The position numbers and the translations under genes are program-made. Positions 12,718 through 23,800 of a stretch of DNA of 64,000 nt are shown here, one piece after another (within the stretch, counting starts at the first letter, position 1; every line of letters begins with the position of its first letter). The stretch is from Zarea fungicola (lineage: Eukaryota > Ascomycota > Sordariomycetes > Hypocreales > Cordycipitaceae). The notes beneath the pieces were generated by a model. The model was not told the origin of the DNA. It saw only the letters and a list, made by a program, of their open reading frames with translations, and did not search any database. The stretch lies in the NCBI GenBank assembly GCA_900169235.1, contig FWCC01000265.1:124001-188000 (forward strand), in the 5' to 3' direction.

Positions 12718-14667
12718 CTAAGCCTCAGAACGCTTCTTCTTCTTTTGCTTCTTCTCCTTCTTCTCCTCAACCTCATCCTCGTCGTCAGAGTCGTGCTTGC
12801 GCTTCTTCTTCTTGCCTTCGTCGGCAGAGGCCTTGGTAGGTGTGGCGATGGCCTCCTTGCGCAGCTTCTTCATTTCCTTCTTGGAGAAGACGCGGGGCTT
12901 GCCGTTCTCAACCTGGATGTCACCACGCTCGTACTTGCGCTTGAACTTCTTGACGGACAGGCCGGACAGCTCAGCCAGGCGCTCGTATTCGTCACTTGAC
13001 AGCTTGGGAACCTTGGGTGTGGAGACATCATCGTCAGAGTCGGCATCTTCCATATCCTCGTCGTCCTCCTCGACAACCTCAATCTTCTTGGCCTTCTTAT
13101 CCTTCTTCTCCTTCTTCTCCTTCTTGCTCTTCTTGGAGTCGCCGTTGGTGACGGCCTCGGTCTGATCCTCAACACCATCGGCGTCGACGTTGTAGCGACG
13201 AGTCTCCTTCAGTGTGAATTCGCCAGGAGCCATAATCTCACCAGAGGGAGCTACGTTGGCGCCCTTGGGCAGCAGAGGGCGACCCTCCAGCTTGCGGAGG
13301 TGGTTCTCGAGCTTGATGCGGCTGCTCAGGCCGAGCATAGCGCGCTCCTCATCCTCAGCATCATCCTCGTGATCGCCAAGGGCATCCACACGCAGACCAA
13401 GGGCAGTCTTGGCAGCCAGCATACGGGCAATCTTACCCTTGTTGCGGCCAGTGGCCTGGCCGATCAGGGAGGAGTGGTAGATGAGACCATACTTGGGCGT
13501 ATCGTGCTTGGTCTTGAGGGCACGGAACAGGGCCTTTTCGGCACCGAGAATCTGGATGGTGGAACCAGGGGCCTTGGCGAGGCTGATGAGAGAACCGGCA
13601 TGGGCGACGAGGCGAGCACCAACGAGGTAGCCAAGGAGGGCAGTCAGGTTCGGGGCAATAGCGCGCATGCGTGTCTCGAGGTAGGCAGAAAGCTCCGCAC
13701 GGTAGTTGGTGTAGGTGATGACCTGGTCGGCCAGAAGCTGAATGTTGTGAAGATCCTCCTCAGTAATCTCGGTGCCCATGCTAATCTCAGCGGCAGCCTT
13801 GATGGCAGCCTCCATCTCCTCGGGAAGGATATCGGACAAATCAGTCTCAACAAAGTTGGAACGCATACCAACCTTGAGGACAAGGCGGGCGTAGGCCAAG
13901 TTGTCACCGAGAATCTTGGCCATCTCTGGGAAGTGCCAGCCGTACCACTCCTTAGTACGCATAGCATAAACGTTGAGTTCCTTGTCCATGTCGTCAAGAA
14001 GCTTGATGGCCTGGATGATCATGGAGTCGATCTTGTTGGCGGAGAACTTGAGCTTGTGACGGGACATGGAGTGAGAAAGACCCAGGGACATGCGGTCAAT
14101 GTTCTCTTGGGCGAGACCAGGAATGAGCGAAGGAAGGTGCTCACGGATGCCACGGAAGACATCCATTGTGTTGGCACCGGCAATGGGGGTGATGTTGAGG
14201 TCGGGGAGGTTGGAAATGGCGGTACCGAGTTTAATGTCGGCGACGGCGATGGAAGCCTTCTTCTCGGACTTGAGATCCTCGAGGATAGAGGACAGGAGCT
14301 CGGGGACCTTGCCATCCTTGAGACCGGCGGCCTCTTCGAGGGCCATGGCGGCGCTTTCGAACTTGACAAACTTTTTCAACTTGAGCCTGCAAAGAATGTC
14401 ATTAGTACTCAACGGCTGGTAGCGTGTACATTTTTTTTCTTCACGCTTCTTACATTTCCACCAGCTTCTCGGGGCGGCCGAGCTCAGCGGCGAGGTTCTC
14501 ATTTTTGAATAGCTTCTTATCTGCAGACTTGAACAGACCGTAGCTAGAAAGCAAAGAAAGAAAATCGTTAGCTAACTGCTCGAGGCAAAAAATATGGCCC
14601 CGTTCAGGGTCCTTGCGAACGGAAATTCTCACCCTGCTGGCGTCTCAGCAAGAACAAAGAGAGACAT
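12718..14667 (-). CDS. NOP58: Nucleolar protein Nop58, box C/D snoRNP core
   Basis: Three exons, 14667–14633, 14543–14454 and 14386–12718, give 597 aa. The tiny first exon encodes [12 protein letters not shown] and splices in phase to [12 protein letters not shown], the conserved Nop58 N-terminus; the second junction restores [11 protein letters not shown]. Order: NOP5NT domain (about 1–65), NOSIC/coiled-coil (about 160–215), and the Nop RNP-binding domain (about 250–400) with [27 protein letters not shown]. The tail is a Lys/Glu-rich KKE/D region and a final KKKKR cluster typical of nucleolar localisation. With Nop56, fibrillarin and Snu13 it forms the 2'-O-methylation snoRNP needed for rRNA processing. 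It is divergent from VMA6, with 453 bases between start codons. Family length and all core motifs are normal. Confidence 0.96.
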
Positions 14668-15120
14668 TTTGAAGAGTTTATAATCCCTCTAACACTCTTG
14701 CAAAAGTCGATGTGTGTCGGTTTTACTTGCGAGGCGCAATTGGGATCGATGTGCGCGCGCAAGTCTTGGTACAAAATAGGTTGGGAAATTTTTTTGACAA
14801 GCTCTGCCGTCAAGACCAAAAATTTTGGTGTCGAACTGTCTGTAGAAGTGGGCTAGTGCGGAATCCGGCGTTTTAGTATTTCCGGACTGGGAAAGTTGGC
14901 AGAGAGGCCCCACCCAACCGCTGCTGGCCACTCACGTGGAGGCAGGCGCCTGTGGGTGGCAGGCCAGCCTCGACACCTCTGTCGTAAGTGTCTGGCTATT
15001 CCGCAGGCAACCAGACGGCGCCGCTCAACCAACCTAGTCCGATATCTTAACGATTCCAGCCTGTATCCATTCTACTGACAGCACCGCATCGAGCGCATTC
15101 TGGAATAGCTGCCGGTCGAG
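14668..15120. promoter_or_regulatory. Divergent promoter between NOP58 and VMA6
   Basis: The 453 bases between two opposing start codons must contain both promoters and leaders. I see no clear TATA box. A CACGTG motif is present near 14933. Confidence 0.5.
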
Positions 15121-16374
15121 ATGGAGGGTCTTTTCTTCAACGCCAACAATGGGTTCGTTGAGCCGCAGAATTTGGAGTATGCGGGAAGCTAACGTGCATC
15201 AGCTATATCGAGGGCATTGTTCGTGGCTATCGCAACGGCTTGCTCACCACGCCGGCCTACAACAATCTTACCCAGTGCGAGACTATTGATGGTGTGTCCC
15301 ATATTCATTGTGCAAGTTGTACTCCAGTACTGATATGTCTGCAGATTTGAAGCTCCAACTCGGACCAGCCTATGGCGACTTCCTGGCCTCCCTGCCTCCG
15401 AATCCCTCAACTTCCAGCCTTGCCGCAAAGACGACCGACAAGCTCATCTCTGAGTTCCGCTATGTTCGTGCCAACGCCGTTGGAACCCTCGCCACATTTA
15501 TGGACTACGTTACGTACGGCTACATGATTGATAATGTTGCGCTGCTCATTACCGGCACTCTGCATGAGCGTGACACCCGCGAGCTGCTAGACAGATGCCA
15601 CCCCCTCGGCTGGTTCGAGACGATGCCTGTGCTCTGCGTTGCCACCAACATTGAAGAGCTCTATAACAGCGTCCTGATTGAGACGCCCTTGGCCCAATAC
15701 TTCAAGGGCAGCCTCAGCCACCAAGACCTCGACGAGCTCAACATTGAGATTGTTCGCAACACTCTGTACAAGAACTACCTGGAGGACTTTTACCACTTTG
15801 TCAACACACACCCTGAGATGGCTGGTACGCCCACAGCCGAGGTCATGACCGAGATGCTCGAATTCGAGGCTGATCGACGAGCCATCAACATTACGCTAAA
15901 CTCCTTTGGCACCGACTTGTCAAAGGCAGACCGCAACAAGTTATACCCTAGCTTTGGCAAGCTATTCCCCGAAGGCACCCTGATGCTTTCGCGCGCTGAC
16001 GATGCCGAGGGCGTCCGTCTAGCTGTGGATGGTGTACACGACTACAAGACCTTTTTCGAAGCTGTGTCGGTCGGCGGCAGCTCCGGCGCCGGAAACATGG
16101 GTGGCGGCAGCACTGATGGCAAGAGTCTCGAGGATCTGTTTTACCAGAAGGAGATGGAAATCTCAAAGAGCGCCTTCACAAGACAATTTAGCTTTGCCAT
16201 TGTCTATGGTTGGGTAAAGCTACGAGAACAGGTGAGCATTCCGCTACAATCACAAGGAAACCTAAAACCTTCATGCTAACAAGTCAGGAAATCCGAAACA
16301 TTACATGGATTGCCGAGTGCATAGCCCAAAACCAAAAGGACCGTATCGGAAACTTTATTAGTGTTTTCGCCTAA
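15121..16374 (+). CDS. VMA6: V-type proton ATPase subunit d
   Basis: Four exons: 15121–15152, 15203–15291, 15345–16231 and 16288–16374, encoding 364 aa, the usual length for this subunit. Spliced starts read [11 protein letters not shown] then [15 protein letters not shown], followed by [14 protein letters not shown], all conserved. The end [19 protein letters not shown] is also family-typical. Introns are 50, 53 and 56 bases; the first uses an unusual GTTCGT donor but has a good CTAAC branch site. Subunit d joins the membrane V0 sector to the central stalk in vacuolar, endosomal and Golgi proton pumps. A start inside intron 2 (15308) gives a longer-looking frame but would lose the conserved N-terminus. 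No missing key residues were noticed. Confidence 0.95.
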
Positions 16375-16746
16375 GCACATCCTGAACTTGTTCTTTTTAG
16401 CATATTTGTAGTATAGCGCCGCCACCAGGCTTAATGTTTCGACGGGATTAATATCCAATGTTTATAATAAACAAAAAAAGAATGGAAACGTAACCGTACC
16501 AGCAGTTTTCTTCCTGTAACCCATCAAATACGTAGTCTCTGCCCCAAGCATGTGCGTATTAAGCGAGCAGTTGTACATTGTAAAGGAGAAATGAAGACTT
16601 TTTGATAATTTTATTAAAACAATGGCTTACACTGATGCTCTTGTGGCTTCATATTGTACATGTAGGAAGTAAGGTTAATCTACAGATGCTTCCGCACGCC
16701 TCCTCTTCATCTATACCTGCCGTAATCTTGACAAACTTGACACAAA
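16375..16746. other. Shared 3' region of VMA6 and uS15m genes
   Basis: AT-rich 372 bases between two convergent stop codons, probably both 3' UTRs. No gene seen. Confidence 0.6.
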
Positions 16747-17760
16747 TTATCGCAGCTCAATCTGCCCCTTCCACATGGCTGGTGTGAGACCCAGCTTCTC
16801 AATCATGTTGGTCCAGCGACCGCTGCCCTTTTCCTTCTTCTCCATGTACCGCAGGAGCTTCTGGCGACGATGCAGCATGAGCCGCAGGTTTCTCTTGTTG
16901 TGGATATCTTTGTAGCCTCTGTTGACGGAGAGGGTTTGCGCGAGATTGCGAATCTTGGCCGTGAGGATGGCAATCTGCACCTCTGAGCTGCCCGTGTCGG
17001 GTCCCGCGCGCGGGGGCATCTCGACGGTGTTGGGGTTGATGGACAGGGGCTTGGGCGCGACGACGCCGTCCGTGTTGTGGCGGCCCATCTCGTTGACGAT
17101 GTGGCGGATGTTGAAGTGGTGCTTGTCCTTCTTGCTGCCGTTCTCGAGCGCCGTGATGCGGCGCAGGGCCTCGACGGCGCGGCCGTGCTTGGCGTCGTGT
17201 TGGCGCAGGGCCTCGGCCTCGCTGCCCTCCTCCATCTGCGAGCTGACGGCGCCGACGACCGGCTTGGTCAGCGCGTATGCGTGCTGCGCGACCTCGTCAA
17301 CCTCGGCGTCGGTGAGGTAGTGGCTGCGTGCTGTGGTGGTGGTGGTTGTGCCTTGGGCGGCGGGCTGGGCGGCGGACTCGAGGGACTCGATAAAGGCCGT
17401 CTTTTTGCCCCAGATGGGATCGCCGAGGAGGGCATCGCGCTCGGCCTGGAGTTCGCCTCGACGTTTGAGGTTGGCATTTTTGCGTTGTTGGGCTTGTGCC
17501 CATCGATAGGGGTCCTGCTTAGCTTTGCGTTTGCGCTCACGCTGGGAGAGGTTGGCTGTCTGGATGAGCGGCATGAAGGGAGTCTTGGGTATCGTGGCAG
17601 CCGGTCGTAGACAGACTTGATAAGACAGTTAGCGACATTCAGACTACAGGCCACACGACGAGTCTGATGTGTTTGCACGCCTGTACAGAATATGTCAATT
17701 GGGTCTGTACTTACGGCTCATCGTGCCTAGGCGCTGTAGCGCCTCTAATCTGGGTGGCAT
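16747..17760 (-). CDS. Mitochondrial small-subunit ribosomal protein uS15m
   Basis: Exons 17760–17715 and 17615–16747 with a 99-base intron (GTAAGT...GCTAAC...AAG) give 304 aa. The first exon supplies MPPRLEALQRLGTMS and the second continues LCLRPAATIPKTPF, a basic, hydroxylated N-terminus like a mitochondrial presequence. Starting at the internal MPLIQT (17574) would remove it. The uS15 domain occupies about residues 205–290: GPDTGSSEVQIAILTAKIRNL...HNKRNLRLMLHRRQKLLRYMEKK. It binds the small mitoribosomal rRNA. The first half is Ala/Gln/Lys-rich and variable, as in other fungi (yeast Mrps28). It is divergent from RPS0, so a mitochondrial and a cytosolic ribosomal gene share an intergenic promoter. 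The exon 1 assignment is inferred from frame and signals. Confidence 0.9.
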
Positions 17761-18134
17761 TGTGACTAGATTGTGCTGCTATTGGTTACTGAAGCTCCCT
17801 CTCGCGATGGACTTCAAAATTTCCATCCAGTACAGCAGTTGCTCACGTTGCCAAAGTCCAGGAGAAATTGCCCCACACACACCCCAGAGCGGACTAGTTC
17901 GTGAATCACGTGCTGATTAGATCAGTTTGGCACAACCTCGCTTTACTGTCTCCACCCCAACTAAAGAAGACTAGCGCTATCAGGGCTCTCGCACCAAAAC
18001 CACACATTTTTCAGCGAAATTGATTTTTGGTGGGCTGGCGGGCGGGTTGTCGCGAACTTTTCTACGACCCTCACCTCCAAGCTTTCTTTCCCTTCCCTTT
18101 CACCCCTCCATCCAGAAGACAACAATCATTCAAG
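17761..18134. promoter_or_regulatory. Divergent promoter between uS15m and RPS0
   Basis: The 374 bases separate the two start codons. Near the RPS0 side (about 18080–18111) is a pyrimidine-rich tract of C and T typical of leaders and start regions of highly expressed fungal ribosomal protein genes. No other motif is claimed. Confidence 0.5.
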
Positions 18135-19252
18135 ATGGCCCCCAACAACCTGCCGTCCGTTTTCAACGCCACCAGCCAGGACATTGAGATGCTCCTGGCT
18201 TCTCAGGCTCACCTGGGAAGCAAGAACTTGCAGGTGCACATGGAGCCCTACCTCTGGAAGACCCGTGCCGATGGTGTCAACGTTCTCAACGTCGGCAAGA
18301 CTTGGTATGCGCCCAATTTGCAAATCTGAGGGAGTTCTCCATGAGCTCCTTGGACCAAAAAATAATTCATTGAAGGAGTATAGTTGGCTAACCGTTGGAA
18401 CTTTTTCTGCGCAAACAGGGAGAAGATTGTCCTCGCCGCCCGCATCATCGTCGGTATTGACAACCCTGCCGACATTTGCGTCGTCTCCGCTCGTCCCTAC
18501 GGTCAGCGTGCCGTCCTCAAGTTCGCCGCCCACACCGGTGCCACCCCCATTGCCGGCCGCTTCACCCCCGGTAGCTTCACCAACTACATCACCCGCTCCT
18601 TCAAGGAGCCGCGCCTGATCATCGTCACCGACCCCCGCACCGACGCCCAGGCCATCAAGGAGGCTTCCTACGTCAACATCCCCGTCATTGCCCTTTGCGA
18701 CACTGACTCCCCCACCGAGTACGTCGACGTGGCCATCCCCACCAACAACAAGGGTCGCCACGCCATCGGTACCATCTGGTGGCTCCTCGCCCGTGAGGTC
18801 CTCCGCCTCCGTGGTACCATCTACAGCCGCGAGACTCCCTGGGACGTCATGCCCGATCTTTACTTCTGTATGTTTCCCAAATCTCCTTGTCTTTCCTGTC
18901 TCCAGCAAGCAAAAATGCTGTATATATAGAGACTGGAAGATGTTTCACGAAAATGCTTGTTCAGGAAAGGAGCTAACCAATTATAATTTCAGACCGTGAC
19001 CCCGAAGCCGAGAACGAGGAGAAGGCTGAGGAGGAGAAGGCCGCCGAGGAGGAGGGCCCCGCCGCCATCGAGTCCGGCTTCCAGGCCGCCCCCGGTGACT
19101 GGGACGCCTCTGCTCCTGGCTTCGCCGGTGCTGCCGCCACCTCTGGCGCCGCCGGCTGGGACGGTGCCGGTGCTCCTGGTGAGGACTGGGCCGCCGCCGG
19201 TACCACCACCACCGAGTGGGGTGCCGAGGGTGCCAAGGACTCTCAGTGGTAG
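18135..19252 (+). CDS. RPS0: 40S ribosomal protein S0 (uS2, laminin-receptor family)
   Basis: Exons 18135–18304, 18419–18867 and 18993–19252, introns 114 and 125 bases, encode 292 aa. Junctions restore [14 protein letters not shown] and [14 protein letters not shown], both invariant in fungi. The uS2 fold covers residues 1–205 ([51 protein letters not shown]); the tail is acidic and Gly/Ala/Trp-rich with repeated DW/EW motifs, ending DSQW. It sits on the 40S head–platform and is needed for 18S maturation. Codon choice is strongly C-ending, marking high expression. The TAG stop is followed in frame by 35 codons with the same bias and another TAG at 19358; see the separate entry and finding. 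Gene identity and main structure are firm. Confidence 0.96.
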
Positions 19253-19360
19253 GAACCTCGTGATGTCCAGGCCACTGCCGACACTCCCGCGGTCGACTCC
19301 GCCGTTATCATTGAGGAGCCTCTTGCTACCTATGATGGAAGCGGCGCTGACGACTGGTAG
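19253..19360 (+). other. In-frame coding-like extension after the RPS0 stop codon
   Basis: After CAG TGG TAG the same frame stays open for 35 codons, starting EPRDVQATA, ending GSGADDW, then TAG. Third positions are mostly C or T like the gene body, whereas sequence after the second TAG turns abruptly AT-rich as a normal 3' UTR. The peptide is acidic and ends in DW, echoing the tail repeats of uS2. It could be readthrough product, a recently truncated C-terminus, or an alternative exon. A phase-compatible intron removing the first TAG was looked for and not found: a GTGAGG donor near 19185 is in the wrong phase. Confidence 0.55.
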
Positions 19361-20888
19361 ACGATGCAATTTTTTCTTGGCTTTAAAATGACTTGTTTTT
19401 TATTGCTTGAGAAGGGATGTTTTGTTTCTTGTGCCGGCATTCTAGATGTCCCCAAAAAAAGTCATACTACAAAAAATTGAGAACTTGAAAAAACTGGATG
19501 AAGAGAGAGAAATAGTATACTGTTTCTTTTTACAGGAACTTGATTTGAAGCTTTGGGAAGGAGGGAAAAATGAACATTGCTTTGGTTATGAGTTTTTGGC
19601 CGGTACTAATGAGGGAAAGATACTCGCCCTTGGCGGTTGTCGACTTTTTGATTCATTTGTTTGCAAGTGAAAGAAAATCAACACTTTCATTTTTTTCCTT
19701 TGTGCTCGCGGTGTCGAGTCGTTGGAGGGAGAGGGAAAGCCCTGTACTGGCCAGCTTTAGGGATTTGATTTAATCATCGTTCCGCTGAGGCTTTGCTTTT
19801 AACCTACTTTTTCAAAGTCTAATTTCAAAATATTCTGCTTCTTTACATTGTCTTGTGCGTGCGTGTGCTTACGTTGTTCTCCGTGACAGTAACTTGCCAA
19901 AAATGTGATTGTTCGTTTCTTCCAGGGCATTGGTAGACAAAGCACCTTTACCAGGATTTTTACAATTTACATCTGGAAAGACTTGTAACCATTTTTCGCA
20001 TAGGTATTCGAGCGGGAAGCAGGTGCATGTTGCAGGACGTCATATTCATGGACGAATGAAGAAGAATCAATTCATCTGGAATGTATTTCATTCATCTACC
20101 AAACAAAAAACCTGCACAAAAACCCCAGGGTATATAAATGGAGAATTCAAGCCAATCCAGCCCAATCCAGTCCAAAAGAGAGAACCCCGTCTCTGCCCCG
20201 CGGTCTCTCACACTTTCTCTTGTGCCCATATTCGCACCCTTCTTCCTCAAGCCAACAAGCCTTGATCCAAGCAAGGTACACCAAAAAAACACTACAGCAT
20301 ATAAAAACGAGCAGTAAAATAAATAAAACCAAAAACAAGCATCCTGTATAATTGCTTTCAGGGTAACAAACAATATCCATCTAGTTTGCGCTCTGAACGA
20401 ATGTGCGTGTGTCTGTATCTGTCTGTCCTGTGTAAAAAACAGAAACTCAAAAAGGCCGAAAGTACGAAAACACCAGAAAAGAGCGTTTTGCTCTCTCTCC
20501 AAAAGTTTGCTAGAAAACAAAAAGGCCAAAAATTTGCAAGTCCAGTCTTGAATGAACAAAACGCGTTTGTAGGACGATTACCATGTATAAAAAGTGATTG
20601 TATAAACGTGGGGAAAACTCCTTTAAAAAGCGACAAAAGGCAAGACAAAAATGCCAATGTGTGATAATGAATGCCAATGCTTCGCTGACGCTCAAGTCTT
20701 TCAAAAAAAGAAAAATAAAGAGTGCAATGTGCTTGGGGTGTCTCTCGGATATGTAAATCGAATAGAGATTTCCCGCTTTGGTTCATTATGCGTCATTATA
20801 AAAACTGGTCGGTTGGTCGTGGTGGGGGGTATATAAAAAAAGGGTATTAGATGAGTTATGTCTTTTCTTTTCTGTCTGTGGCCACTCT
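19361..20888. other. Intergenic 3' regions of RPS0 and the RasGEF gene
   Basis: About 1.5 kb of AT-rich sequence between convergent genes with many A- and T-runs. Open frames are short and contradictory on the two strands (longest 155 codons, 20092–20559, minus) and show no domain. No gene supported. Confidence 0.6.
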
Positions 20889-23800
20889 TTAGCCTTCAAG
20901 GGCGTCGGAATGACTTCGAATCTCCTCGTCGCTCAGCGCACCAACCCACAGACATCGCTCCGTGATGCCCTCAATCGGCTGAAACGTGTAGTGCGTGCTC
21001 GACTCCAGTAAGCGGAGCAGCACCTTGACCACGGCCGCGGCGATGCGGCACCGCTCAAAGTTTACGAGGGGGGCCGTCTCGGGCGAGCTCGCAATCTCCG
21101 AAGGGCGCTGCGCATTGTACAGCAAGTCGTGCGTGTAGATGCCCACAAACGGGATGCAGCCCGTGTCGGTGCCCACCTCCATCTCAGCGCGCAGGTTCAA
21201 AAAGTTGCGCGTCGGTGTCACCAGGGCCTCGAGCTCAGCGAGAGTGCGCAGGTCGTGCGCGGGAACTATTGTCCACGTCTTTGACAGCCGAGCTACCTCG
21301 TTGCTCGACAACGCAATCGTCAGCTGTGCCAGCGTCGCAAAGTTGCGGTAGCGTCGGCAGTGGGCCGCAATGTGAATCATCTTGATGATGCAGCGAGCGC
21401 GCTCCTCGACGTGCTGCGTCAGTACGATTTCAGAAATGGCCCATTTGACCATAATGTTGAAACGCGCAATGACAACCTCGACGCCGTGCGCATCGCTGTT
21501 GCGCAAAAAGTCAACCCATGAACGAGAACCACTGCTAGTAGCATTCTTCCAGTTCATCTCGATTAGCTCCTTCCAATCAATTTCGTTGAGTGCATCCTTT
21601 TCAATTAGAGTAAACTGTTGTGCAAGAATGTCCGAGTCAAAGGCCAGGATGAAGGGCAGGTGTACAGAATACTTTTTGGCGCCAGCCTCTGGCTGTGGTG
21701 CTGCCCGGGGCCTCTCCAAGGCGGCCGGCAACAACTGACTGTTGGGAAGCGTTTGTGGGTACGGGGCAGTGGGCGTGGCATCGGGTGTCGGAGGAAGTGG
21801 CCGGGACGCATACATTGCCTCGGTAGATAGGAAAGTAGGCGACAGTTGTTGTCGAGGCGTAGAAAGAGGAGGCGACACAGGCTGCAGCAGCGAGTCTGAG
21901 TTGGGCGCGCGCAAGGGATGAGGGGGTAGCTTGCGTCTTGGATGGAGGAAGCTAGGTGTCGCTTGGGTAGAGAGTTCCGATGAGATGTCTGAATTGGCAT
22001 AGCTGTCATCCTCCAAGAAAGATAGTTGGTCGCGAGAACTAGGCTGCGTCTCGCCAGGCATGATCCTCTCCATACTGTCTGTCTTTTGCACAAGGTCGTA
22101 CTCTGGGTCTCCAGCGGGCTCTTCAGCGTCCAGGGAGTCGGTGTCGTACAGTACAGATGTCTTTGGCAGTTCATTGCTCACTGCTGGCGTAAGGTCCTCT
22201 GAATCGCGCAGAACCGATTTTTCGGCCCAGACTTCGCTAGTTCTCCGGCTGCCACCGTCCTCTGTCAGTCCTCGATCCAGTAGTGGAATCGAATTGTACG
22301 AGTCTACTGACGCCTCAGACAGGAATGACTGCGCTTCCGTCATCTCACTTCGCGGGCCACCAGGAACAGAGAGGTCTTCATTCGAGCCAGGACCTATGCT
22401 GGTACCTTTAGACATACCAGCTGACGCCTGCTGCCGTCTGCTCATAGTGCTGCCTGCCGGGACGCCGCCCAAAAACTGAAGCGCTCTACCAAGCTTCTCC
22501 ATGTCAATGTCCTCCTCTGCATCTCCTGCAGCTTTGCCAACATCGTTGGATCTCCTGCTATACTTTCCTTCAAGCTTTAACAGTGCGGATTCGATACCAC
22601 CATCGTCCTCATCGTCGGGAATCTGAGCCAGTCGCTGAGCTTCCGCCTCAAACGAAGGTCGCATGACGGGCTTCGAAGAATGTGTGCTAAACAGCGATAG
22701 TTTAGCTGCCTTCTTCGGCTGCTGTTTGGTTAACTGGCCGACAGAGAAAGCTTCTCGGCGAGTTTGGCGGTAGTCGCCATCGTCAGATTCAACATCAGCA
22801 TTTGAATCGGGTGACCCCCCAAAGAAGCTCTTGCTGCGGAAAGACTCAGAGTAGGTTACAATTGATCCGACTGACTGAGAACGTCTGATAACCCTTGGCT
22901 CGAGATCACCAACCCTGTTGGCAGCGCGCAAATCACCGCCTGGACGGCGACGCAGTACGCGCAGCGGCTCGGGCACCTGAATTTCGGAATCATCAATGGA
23001 TACCTCGGATACAGTCGTAGCATCAAAGCTTCGGATTGTTGAGGGAGGCACTACCCCACTGCCAAAAGAGCTGTGGCGGCGGTGTAGAATAGAGTTGAGC
23101 GACTGGTGAGTCTTGGATGAGCGGCTTCGCCTGTGCATGCGAAATGTGCCGCTACTGAGCGGAGGATAGCGGCGGCGAGACGATGCGAGGGAGGGTCTAC
23201 CAGCATCTTCTGATATGCGCGAGCTGGTGTCTTGTTGCAAGGTGGCGAGATCGGGAATGAAGGGAGGCAGAGTATCAAGGGCTTGAATTGCGTGCGGCGG
23301 GTGGATTAGGTAAGAGGAGCGACGAGGCGTGCCACGGTCGAGGTTAGCAGGGGGCGTATTTGGAGGTGTCGGATCACCAGTAACGGGCATGAAGGAGTCT
23401 GTAAGTGTATCTACAGAGCGTCCATCGGCCTGCTGCAGCATCATGCTCTGATGCAGCTCAAACGGAATAGTATCGTCAACAATGACAATGGACTTGCTGC
23501 CAGTCGTAATACCCATGTCGCTTGTGGGACGCTGGTGCTCAATAGGAAGCAAGTCACCAAACTGAAAATCGCCGCTTGGTTGCAGAGGAGCGGAAGACGG
23601 CCCTGGGGGTGCCAGGATATCGGCCTGCCCTTCGCGCACCGCCTTCTTGAAATCTTCTGCTACCTCGGCGCCAAGGAGATCGATGCGCACTGCTGGTCGG
23701 CCTCCGTTGTGCTGTGCTTCCTCCTGAGGTACAACAGCAGTTCCGGGGAGTCGACTGGACGCTAGGTTGCGGGGCCCTACTGGTGATATACGGGTCAAGT

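Noticed and set aside
13300..14508. 402-codon plus-strand frame antisense to NOP58
   Set aside because: Shadow of a C-ending codon gene; NOP58 motifs are unmistakable on the other strand.
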